Positions 9,144 to 16,893 of a stretch of 38,799 nucleotides of DNA are shown one piece after another. How positions within the stretch are numbered: the first letter of the stretch is position 1; every line of letters starts with the position of its first letter. The notes beneath the pieces were generated by a model. It was not told the DNA's origin. It saw only the letters and a list, made by a program, of their open reading frames with translations, and ran no database searches. The stretch spans positions 17,145 to 55,943 of the forward strand of contig MFZK01000004.1 in the NCBI GenBank assembly GCA_001789395.1, read 5' to 3'. A program made the position numbers and the translations under genes. Source of the DNA: Candidatus Roizmanbacteria bacterium RIFCSPHIGHO2_02_FULL_37_13b (GTDB lineage: Bacteria; Patescibacteriota; Microgenomatia; UBA1406; HO2-37-13b).

Positions 9144-10013
9144 ATGAGCCCCGGAATAATATATGCCATATTGACTTCGATATGTTTTGGTATAACAGGC
9201 GTTGTCGATAAGATTGGAGTATCGCAAGTCAATAATCCTTTGGTATTTTCTCTGCAGAGTACATCTGTTGCAATTATTATAACTACGTTTATTGCAGTCA
9301 TTTTTTTCAATACTTCACTTGCAAAAGAATTAAAGTCGATAAAAAGATCCATATGGTTTTATGTTATTCTTGTCGGTATATTCTCATCAGGCATTTTCGT
9401 CGTTTTTCGTTTTATAGGGTTAATTCAAACTACGGGAACATTTGCTAATTTGACTCAAATAATCACTACATCGCTAACTGCTATTTTTGCTTGGATCTTT
9501 TTGAGAGAAAGATTACCAAAAAAATTCTGGTATTTATTTGTCATTATTCTTATAGCAACATATTTTGTATCCATCGGACATATTAGGTTGGCATCGATTA
9601 GTCAGGGTGATATGTATATAATTTTTGGGACGCTATTTCTTGCTTCAGGAAATATTTTTTCAAAACTGGCAGCTGGACGAGTTCATCCAATAATTCTTTC
9701 AATGGCCCGTTTTTTCTTTGGAGGGATTGTGATATTAGTTGTTAATATATTTTTGTTCGACCAGAATTTAATGACCCAACCTTTTGTAGGATGGGCTTTA
9801 ATAAGTGGTCTATTATGGTCAGGAAATGTCATTTTTTTTCATTTAGCTTTAACACAAATTGGCGTTACGCTAACGACTTCAATATTGATGATTGGTCCTA
9901 TTTATACAATGATTCTTGAATCTGTATTTTTAAGTCAAGTTTTCACTCCAGTTCAGATAGTAGCTGCATTTATTGTAATTTCTTGTGGTTTATTGATAAT
10001 TCGTCTCAAATAA
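9144..10013 (+). CDS. EamA/DMT-family transporter
   Basis: ~10 TM hydrophobic pattern with two EamA-like halves. Confidence 0.75.
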   Translation: MSPGIIYAILTSICFGITGVVDKIGVSQVNNPLVFSLQSTSVAIIITTFIAVIFFNTSLAKELKSIKRSIWFYVILVGIFSSGIFVVFRFIGLIQTTGTFANLTQIITTSLTAIFAWIFLRERLPKKFWYLFVIILIATYFVSIGHIRLASISQGDMYIIFGTLFLASGNIFSKLAAGRVHPIILSMARFFFGGIVILVVNIFLFDQNLMTQPFVGWALISGLLWSGNVIFFHLALTQIGVTLTTSILMIGPIYTMILESVFLSQVFTPVQIVAAFIVISCGLLIIRLK

Positions 10014-10080
10014 AGAGAAAGATGTAAATTATCTATCTTGCACCATAACAACCTATAATATTGTATAATATATGTTGATT

Positions 10081-10794
10081 ATGCAGTCAGAGCAATTATA
10101 CCCGTCTTACGCTGGTTTGTCCCGACGTACGTCGGGATCAAAGCAACTTAGAGGGGTATATACTCGAGCAAATTCATTTGCGAGTGGTATTAAAACATCA
10201 ATAATATATTTTATCGCTGGAATCTTTTTAGGATTAATAATGTTACCTTTTATTTTTAAAACCGACAATGCGTATTATTCTCAAAGTAAAGTAATTCTCG
10301 AGATAACTGTGATTCCTTCGCCGACACCGACGCCAACTCCTACTGTCGCCATGCCACAAAGACTAATAATTGATAAATTAGCCATTGATTCATCTATCGA
10401 ATATGTTGGACTTGACGGTAAAGGAGCGATGGGTACACCACAAAATTTTGATAATGTTGCCTGGTATCAAGATGGACCAAAGCCGGCAGAACCAGGGAAT
10501 GCTGTCATCGCGGGTCATTTCGACAAAGTCACCGGGGCTCCGGCTGTTTTTTATAATCTCACATCATTACAAGTGGGTGATCTTATCTCTACAATCGCCG
10601 AAGATGGCAAAGTATATACTTTTGCGGTAACTAATAAAAAAATCTATCCTTATAATCAAGTACCATTGGATGATCTTTTTGGAGAATATAAAAGCAAGCG
10701 GTTAAATCTAATTACTTGTGAGGGAATATTTAATCGAAAAACTCAAAATTATTCAAACAGAACGGTGATTTATAGTGACTTAATCGAGCGATAA
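10081..10794 (+). CDS. sortase (class E/F-like)
   Basis: TM N-terminus, IDKLAIDSSIEYVG, AGHFD, LITCEG, NRTVIYS catalytic His/Cys/Arg context. Confidence 0.82.
   Translation: MQSEQLYPSYAGLSRRTSGSKQLRGVYTRANSFASGIKTSIIYFIAGIFLGLIMLPFIFKTDNAYYSQSKVILEITVIPSPTPTPTPTVAMPQRLIIDKLAIDSSIEYVGLDGKGAMGTPQNFDNVAWYQDGPKPAEPGNAVIAGHFDKVTGAPAVFYNLTSLQVGDLISTIAEDGKVYTFAVTNKKIYPYNQVPLDDLFGEYKSKRLNLITCEGIFNRKTQNYSNRTVIYSDLIER
10120..10137. repeat. 18-bp perfect palindrome within the sortase N-terminal coding region
   Basis: TCCCGACGTACGTCGGGA. Confidence 0.8.
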
Positions 10795-11757
10795 TTAGAT
10801 GGATTTCTTTAAATTTTCGCTGATCCTTTTCTCAATTGGATATGTAAATTCGGGGAATTCAGTGCCCGTGATTTTTTCATAGACACCGATGTAACGTTTG
10901 GCAACTGCCAGGTTTAAGTCATCAGGCATTTTAGGAGGTGGTCCGTCACCCCGGTAGCCGTGTTCTACATACCAAAGCCGTAAAAATTCTTTATCAAAAT
11001 TTTCCGGTTCCTCACCACGTTTGATTTTTTCTTCATAGGTATTAGCAATCCAAAATCGCGATGAATCAGGGGTGTGGATTTCGTCCATAAGAGTCAGCTG
11101 TCCATTATGCAATCCAAATTCATACTTGGTATCGACAAGAATTAGTCCCTGTTTGAGACAAAGTTGAGATCCAAATTCAAATAAAGCAAAAGCGGCTTGT
11201 TCCATTAGCTCATATAAATCATGTTTAACTATCCCTTTATCAATAATTTGTTGTCGGGTTAATCTTTCATCATGAGTGCCCGCTTCACCATGAGTAGTTG
11301 GCGTAATTACAGGTTGAGGAAGTTTTTGGTTCTTTTTCATGTCATCAGGGAATCTAATTCCATAGATAACCCGATCTCCTTTTTCATAACTGTACCAGAT
11401 GGACGTGTTGGTGACACCAGTCAGGTAGCCGCGGACAACGATCTCAACTGCAATGCCCTGGCAATTTTTAGTCACCATAACGTTTGGATCGGGAGCAGAA
11501 ATATAATGGTTTTCTACGATCTGTTTTGTTTGCTCAAACCAGAACTGCGAAAGCTGGTTAAGTACTGCACCCTTGAATGGAATATGTCCTAAAATGACAT
11601 CAAAGGCCGATTGTCGATCAGTAGTAATTAAAATTCTTTTATCGTCCTTGAAATAAATATCACGGACCTTCCCCTGTTTTTTTTCACCTAATTCGGGGAT
11701 GTCAATAGATTTTAGTGCAAGAGGAATTGATTTTATGATTTTTTCGTCATTTATCAT
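10795..11757 (-). CDS. purC: SAICAR synthetase
   Basis: GKVRDIYFKDD, LITTDRQSAFD, VDTKYEFG, DEIHTPDSSRFW. Confidence 0.92.
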   Translation of the reverse strand: MINDEKIIKSIPLALKSIDIPELGEKKQGKVRDIYFKDDKRILITTDRQSAFDVILGHIPFKGAVLNQLSQFWFEQTKQIVENHYISAPDPNVMVTKNCQGIAVEIVVRGYLTGVTNTSIWYSYEKGDRVIYGIRFPDDMKKNQKLPQPVITPTTHGEAGTHDERLTRQQIIDKGIVKHDLYELMEQAAFALFEFGSQLCLKQGLILVDTKYEFGLHNGQLTLMDEIHTPDSSRFWIANTYEEKIKRGEEPENFDKEFLRLWYVEHGYRGDGPPPKMPDDLNLAVAKRYIGVYEKITGTEFPEFTYPIEKRISENLKKSI

Positions 11758-11759
11758 AG

Positions 11760-11820
11760 TTTGATTGTTCTATTATTTAATTGTTACTACAATGTAGTAA
11801 TCGAGTAATTGAGCAATTAT
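11760..11820. repeat. two octamer arrays between purC and purE, overlapping the purE stop codon
   Basis: TTTGATTG TTCTATTA TTTAATTG TTACTACA, then GTAATCGA GTAATTGA GCAATTAT. Confidence 0.65.
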
Positions 11821-12329
11821 TTTTCATTCAAATATTTCTCATACCCCAATTCATTCAGTTTCTCATTTTTTTCTAATACTTTTTGGGTTTGTTTTACTAA
11901 ATATTCTTTTAATTTATGTGACAAGTCTGTATCGGTAATTGCTAAGACTTTTAAGGCTAGAAGTCCTGCATTTTTAGCGGCATCTATACCAACTGTTGCA
12001 ACCGGCACTCCGGGTGGCATTTGAACTGTCGAAAGTAATGAATCCAATCCTTTTAAAGATTTACTGCTGATAGGGACCCCAATCACAGGGCCGGGGAAAT
12101 GTGCAGCGCAAACTCCGGCGAGGTGTGCTGCACCGCCTGCTCCGGCAATTATTACTTTTATTCCTTTATCATTTGCTGCTTTTAAATATTCTACTGTCTG
12201 ATCGGGTGTACGATGGGCTGAAAGAACATTTATTTCATAACCAATAACAAATTCATCCAGAATTTCTGCTGCAGATCTCATCACTTCCAAGTCCGAATCA
12301 GAACCCAATAGTATCGCAACTTTTGTCAT
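11817..12329 (-). CDS. purE: N5-carboxyaminoimidazole ribonucleotide mutase (PurE)
   Basis: LLGSDSDLEVM, SAHRTPD, GAGGAAHLAGV. Confidence 0.93.
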   Translation of the reverse strand: MTKVAILLGSDSDLEVMRSAAEILDEFVIGYEINVLSAHRTPDQTVEYLKAANDKGIKVIIAGAGGAAHLAGVCAAHFPGPVIGVPISSKSLKGLDSLLSTVQMPPGVPVATVGIDAAKNAGLLALKVLAITDTDLSHKLKEYLVKQTQKVLEKNEKLNELGYEKYLNEK

Positions 12330-13729
12330 AATAGTTTAATTTTATCAACTAATTTTTTCGCTCTCTCTGGTGCATCTCCGATATGATTGGAGATGTCTAA
12401 TAATTTTTTTATTTTTTCTATCTTTAAATATTTTAATAAAATATCATTTGTCGTCAATAGTTTATCCATTGGATTTTGAACTCCTTTTTGAATTTGTTCC
12501 CAAGCTTGTAGGGAAATAGTTCTTAATAACTCATGTATCTCTTGTCGATTCGCCCCAGCTTTAACTGCTTCGATAATGATAGATTCGGTAGCTGCAAACG
12601 GACCATATTGTTTCAAATTAAATTTAATTCGTTCCTTATTAATCACCAAACCTTGGACAATTTTTATCGCAGTTTCCAAAATTTCATCAACAGCCAAAAA
12701 TCCTTCAGGAATAAAAATTCGTTTATTTGCCGAGTCATCAAGTGTTCGCTCTAGATGCGATAGTGAAGCGTTTTCGAGTGCTACTGATGGTAATGAATTG
12801 ATATATCGTGCTAGCGAGCAAATTTTTTCACTATTTAAAGGATTTTTTTTGAAAGGCATGGCGCTGGAGCCGACTTGTTTTTTACCAAAAGGTTCACTCC
12901 ATTCTCCAATTGCCGGGGTTTGTAAAATTCGTAAATCTGCAGCAAACTTAGCTATTGATGAAGCAATGCTGGCTAAGATGACCATCACTAAATAATCAAA
13001 TTTTCTAGGGTAGACTTGGCCACTGATTAAGACAGAGTCGATACAAAGAGATTTCATGATTTCTTTTTCAAATTCGCCCACCTCGGAGGAGTCCATCCGG
13101 CCACCTCCGAGGAGGGCCAAATAACTGGCTCCGGTGCCAACGGCACCCTTAAAGCCTTTTGCTTTAATTGTTTTTTTGACAAATTGGAGAATTTCATAGT
13201 CAGTTTGTAAGTCTTGGGCGTAAAGACTTAAACGATAGCCGACCGTCGTCGGCTCTGCCGGCTGCAGATGAGTATAACCTAAGCAGGTGAAATCGATGTT
13301 ATCTTCTATTTGTGCCGCAAAAATTTGCAGCAGATTTAATAGTTTATTTTCTATAATTGTTATAGCTTCTTGGATCCGCATCATGTCTGCATTATCGACA
13401 ATATCCATACTGGTTGCGCCAAGATGGATTTTTCCGCCACCCTTGCTGGCTTTTTCAGCAAATTCAGCTATTGCAGCGACGACATCGTGTTTAGTATCCT
13501 GTTCAATTTCCAAGATTCTATTGATGTCTAAATTATTTTCGTTTTCTTTCAAATCATCTAGCTCTTCCTTAGAGACTAAACCATGTTTGTGTTCACTTTC
13601 AGCAAGTGCAACCCATATTTTTCGCCAGAGTTTATACTTATTTTCTTCACTGAAGATATAACGCATTTTCTCACTGCCATAGCGCCAAGTAAGTGGTGAT
13701 AGATATGTTTTAAAATCAAATGTTTTCAT
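12326..13729 (-). CDS. purB: adenylosuccinate lyase
   Basis: GATSMDIVDNAD, TCLGYTHLQPAEPTTVG, GSSAMPFKKNP signature. Confidence 0.92.
   Translation of the reverse strand: MKTFDFKTYLSPLTWRYGSEKMRYIFSEENKYKLWRKIWVALAESEHKHGLVSKEELDDLKENENNLDINRILEIEQDTKHDVVAAIAEFAEKASKGGGKIHLGATSMDIVDNADMMRIQEAITIIENKLLNLLQIFAAQIEDNIDFTCLGYTHLQPAEPTTVGYRLSLYAQDLQTDYEILQFVKKTIKAKGFKGAVGTGASYLALLGGGRMDSSEVGEFEKEIMKSLCIDSVLISGQVYPRKFDYLVMVILASIASSIAKFAADLRILQTPAIGEWSEPFGKKQVGSSAMPFKKNPLNSEKICSLARYINSLPSVALENASLSHLERTLDDSANKRIFIPEGFLAVDEILETAIKIVQGLVINKERIKFNLKQYGPFAATESIIIEAVKAGANRQEIHELLRTISLQAWEQIQKGVQNPMDKLLTTNDILLKYLKIEKIKKLLDISNHIGDAPERAKKLVDKIKLL
13081..13112. repeat. GC-rich inverted repeat inside purB
   Basis: CCTCGGAGG...CCTCCGAGG (9 bp perfect) encoding LLGGGRMDSSEVG. 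Confidence 0.65.
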
Positions 13730-13731
13730 AC

Positions 13732-14850
13732 TTAAGTAACGATTTTATCCAAACAATTTTCTTTAATTGCCTGCTTAATCTCAACAGCAATTCTTCGGCC
13801 GACGGTCATTGATTTGCCAAATAAATATGAGCCATATGGCGTCGAGGAAATTCCGGGGGAACCAGGAACTCGTGGTGAGACATCAACAACGATAATATCT
13901 TTTTTTGGCGGACCCGGAATAATTATTGATTGCAATGCAAAAGGGCCAACGACTCCGGGCGCCATAATTTTTTTTGATGCTTTCACGAATTTTTCGCGGA
14001 TTTCAAAAACTTTTTCCAGCATTGATTCCAAGACTGTGACAGCGATATGTCCGGCCTCCTCATAGGTAACCGGCATAATTTGTGACAGATTTTGATATAC
14101 ATAAGGAGGCAATTTAGAGAATCCTTCTAGATTCGTTTGGCGTCGGGTATCAGTTCCCAACAACTCCAATCTACCATTCAAAGGAGAATAAAAGAAATTG
14201 AAATTAACTTGAACCCCAAGAACAAATTCCTCAATAACAGATTGTTTTAGTTGGTTCTCTGTAAAGATTTTTTTCTTCAACATTCGTTCTACCTGATTTT
14301 GATAGTCAGAATAATCTCGACTCACAAAAAATGCTCTTTCAAAGCCCCGTTCTTTTTCCAGAACCTTAACCAAACAGAGTCGATCAATATCTGCCGGTTT
14401 TTTGAAGATTTTAGGATATCTAATTCCGGCTTCCTCAAGTAAATCATACTGGCTATATTTTGTGCCTCGTTCTTCAAGGCGTAACATGAAACGATTACCA
14501 AACATCGGTACCTCGAAATTTTTTTCAATCGCGTTATAGTCATTTAAATAGACCTCGAATGATCGGTGGGGTATAAAAATAGCATGCTGAGAAATCATTT
14601 TCTCAATGGTACGGACTAGTAGGATATCTTTAAAATTATCTAATGCTATTATTTCATCGACGCAACCTAAATTTCCATCACTTTTATAATATTTTTCATA
14701 AGGCGTGCCGCGGCCTTTTTGAGTTATCACCAAAGTCTTAAATCCTTCATCTTTTGCTCCTCGGCAGACATCCAGAGCACTGTGACTGCCAAGGACAGCA
14801 ATAGTAGTATTTAATTGGTCAAAATCTTTTAGTTGGGCAGTGATGTTCAT
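13732..14850 (-). CDS. purP: PurP-family formate-dependent AICAR ligase paralog 1
   Basis: IAVLGSHSALDVCRGAKDEGF, VNFNFFYSPLNGRLELLGTDTRRQTN, DVSPRVPGSP. Confidence 0.85.
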   Translation of the reverse strand: MNITAQLKDFDQLNTTIAVLGSHSALDVCRGAKDEGFKTLVITQKGRGTPYEKYYKSDGNLGCVDEIIALDNFKDILLVRTIEKMISQHAIFIPHRSFEVYLNDYNAIEKNFEVPMFGNRFMLRLEERGTKYSQYDLLEEAGIRYPKIFKKPADIDRLCLVKVLEKERGFERAFFVSRDYSDYQNQVERMLKKKIFTENQLKQSVIEEFVLGVQVNFNFFYSPLNGRLELLGTDTRRQTNLEGFSKLPPYVYQNLSQIMPVTYEEAGHIAVTVLESMLEKVFEIREKFVKASKKIMAPGVVGPFALQSIIIPGPPKKDIIVVDVSPRVPGSPGISSTPYGSYLFGKSMTVGRRIAVEIKQAIKENCLDKIVT

Positions 14851-14854
14851 AAAT

Positions 14855-14889
14855 CATGTAACTCGAAACATGTAACGCGAAACCTGAAA
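14855..14889. repeat. heptamer tandem array upstream of purP paralog 1
   Basis: CATGTAA CTCGAAA CATGTAA CGCGAAA CCTGAAA. Confidence 0.75.
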
Positions 14890-14894
14890 CATTT

Positions 14895-14968
14895 GTCATT
14901 CCCGCGCAGGCGGGAATCTATAGAATTGTTATAATTTATATAGATTCCGGGTCTTCGCCCGGAATGAC
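14895..14968. repeat. palindromic interspersed repeat
   Basis: GTCATTCCCGCGCAGGCGGGAATCTATA...TATAGATTCCGGGTCTTCGCCCGGAATGAC; nested hairpins with complementary ends. Confidence 0.85.
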
Positions 14969-14974
14969 ATGTTG

Positions 14975-15988
14975 TTAATCCAATATTAATTCTAACTTAT
15001 TTTCGCTGATTGCTTGTTTTATTTCCATCGCGATTCTTCTCCCGGTTGAAACCGGTTTTTCATGATGAAATATTGAATAAGGTGATGTATCAGTGAAAAG
15101 ATTAGTTCCGGCAACGATTCTTGCCGATACTTCAATTGCATAAAAATTCATATCCGGAGTAATAATTGTTTCCAGACAAAATGGTCCAAAAAGACCTTTA
15201 TCACTGATCAATTTTTTTGAAGATGCAACCAGACGTTCTCCCATGTCATAAGCTTCAGGTAGCATTGACTCACGAAGTACAAGCGGGGAATTACCGACGA
15301 CGACATAGGAGGGATCAATATCAATTTCTTGCTGCATAATTGCAGGAATCCGACCTAAGCCATCAGCATTGGTTTCATATCGTCGGTCCATGCTCAAGAT
15401 TTCCAAACTATTTGTTAAAGCTGAATAAAAATAATGGATATATAAAGTCACTCCCAAGATATATTTTTGAATAATATATTTATTGGACTTAAATGTCTTT
15501 ATTTTATTTTCAAATTCTTGCTTTTCTTTAGCCAAGAAATATCCAGCGCCACCGGCCGCTCCAAATGATTTAACAATCACGGGAAATTGTGCTTTTTCAA
15601 TTGAATCGTATTGAGGTGGCATATTGATTTTTGACTCTAGTAGCCACTTTTTCTGTTTGTCTCTGTCTTGTTCCCAGTCAAGCACTGCTTTATTACCAAA
15701 GTAGGCAAGAGTCATATTTTTATTTTTCTCAACTCCAAGATAGGCAACAAATGAACCATGGGGGATTATGATGACATTTTTATCTTTAAGATCTTTTTCA
15801 ACTGTTGGAAAATCGGCAAATGTAGGAATTGTTTTTACTTCATCGATAAAAGAGAACCTCTTATAAAATTTTTCCCGATCAGGAGTCGTAATTAAAAGAG
15901 TATTGAAATTTTCTGCTTTTGCACCATGTAGAATCTGGAGAGCCGAATGACTACCCAAAGTTGCAATCGTATATTTTTGATAGTCCAT
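14975..15988 (-). CDS. purP: PurP-family formate-dependent AICAR ligase paralog 2
   Basis: IATLGSHSALQILHGAKAENF, LYIHYFYSALTNSLEILSMDRRYETN, EVSARIVAGTN. Confidence 0.87.
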   Translation of the reverse strand: MDYQKYTIATLGSHSALQILHGAKAENFNTLLITTPDREKFYKRFSFIDEVKTIPTFADFPTVEKDLKDKNVIIIPHGSFVAYLGVEKNKNMTLAYFGNKAVLDWEQDRDKQKKWLLESKINMPPQYDSIEKAQFPVIVKSFGAAGGAGYFLAKEKQEFENKIKTFKSNKYIIQKYILGVTLYIHYFYSALTNSLEILSMDRRYETNADGLGRIPAIMQQEIDIDPSYVVVGNSPLVLRESMLPEAYDMGERLVASSKKLISDKGLFGPFCLETIITPDMNFYAIEVSARIVAGTNLFTDTSPYSIFHHEKPVSTGRRIAMEIKQAISENKLELILD

Positions 15989-15993
15989 GAATA

Positions 15994-15999
15994 ATTATA
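15994..15999 (-). promoter_or_regulatory. -10 box of purP paralog 2
   Basis: TATAAT-N5-ATG(15988). Confidence 0.55.
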
Positions 16000-16118
16000 G
16001 CAAATTCTGTTAGAATAATCCACTATTAATTATGGCGTAAATTAAAATAGTTATCAACTGAAATAAATTTGAAATAAGAAGCTGTAAGTAAATTATTAAG
16101 ATGTGATTTATTTGATTA

Positions 16119-16889
16119 TTACTTAAAATAATCAACACCATTCTTGAATATCTGCAGTCCTGGACCGTGTTCGGGGAGGTCTTTACCATTTCGTAAATAC
16201 CGTTCCTTAAGTCGTGTCCAATGAGGAAGTTGAGTGAAAAAAAGTGCCCGGTCGGGGTGAGGCATCAGGCCAAATATCCGGCCTGTTTTATCGGTGATAC
16301 CGGCGATATCAGAAAGAGCGCCATTTGGATTGTAGGCAAGTCCATATTCTTTATACATCTCACCCTTAATATATTTGACGGCGACTTGATTATTTTTTTT
16401 CAGATCACTTAATTCCTTATCCGGTAAATAATATTTACCTTCTCCATGGGCAACTGGAAGTGATAGATTTTTAATTTTTTTAAGCCATGGGCTTTTGTTT
16501 ACTACTTTTAAATCGATCCATCGGTTGATGTAACGAGCTGATTCATTAAATGTCAATGCACCGGGAAGTAATCCACAATTTGTTAAAATCTGAAAGCCAT
16601 TGCAGATGCCAATGACTAATTTGTCGCTCTCAATAAAACTATTTAATTGATCCGTTAAATGATTTTTGATTTTGTTTGCATATGCTTTGCCGCTTCCGGT
16701 ATGGTCGCCAAAGGCAAAACCACCGGGTATGCCCAGGATCTGATAATCATCAAGTTTTTTTATTTTGTCGATAATATCATTAATATGAACTATCTCAGCA
16801 TCACCACCGGCGAGTTGAAAGCCATAAGCGGTTTCTTCTTCACAGTTTAATCCGTAACCCGATAGGACTATAATTTTTGGTTTGATCAT
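16119..16889 (-). CDS. purQ: FGAM synthase glutaminase subunit
   Basis: GGFAFGDHTGSGKAYANK, IGICNGFQIL, HGEGKYY, GLMPHPDRA. Confidence 0.92.
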   Translation of the reverse strand: MIKPKIIVLSGYGLNCEEETAYGFQLAGGDAEIVHINDIIDKIKKLDDYQILGIPGGFAFGDHTGSGKAYANKIKNHLTDQLNSFIESDKLVIGICNGFQILTNCGLLPGALTFNESARYINRWIDLKVVNKSPWLKKIKNLSLPVAHGEGKYYLPDKELSDLKKNNQVAVKYIKGEMYKEYGLAYNPNGALSDIAGITDKTGRIFGLMPHPDRALFFTQLPHWTRLKERYLRNGKDLPEHGPGLQIFKNGVDYFK

Positions 16890-16893
16890 AATT

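Noticed and set aside
11272-11592. 106-aa plus-strand ORF
   Set aside because: Antisense to purC.
12533-13661. Plus-strand ORFs at 12533, 12576 and 13287
   Set aside because: Antisense shadows of purB with no recognisable motifs.
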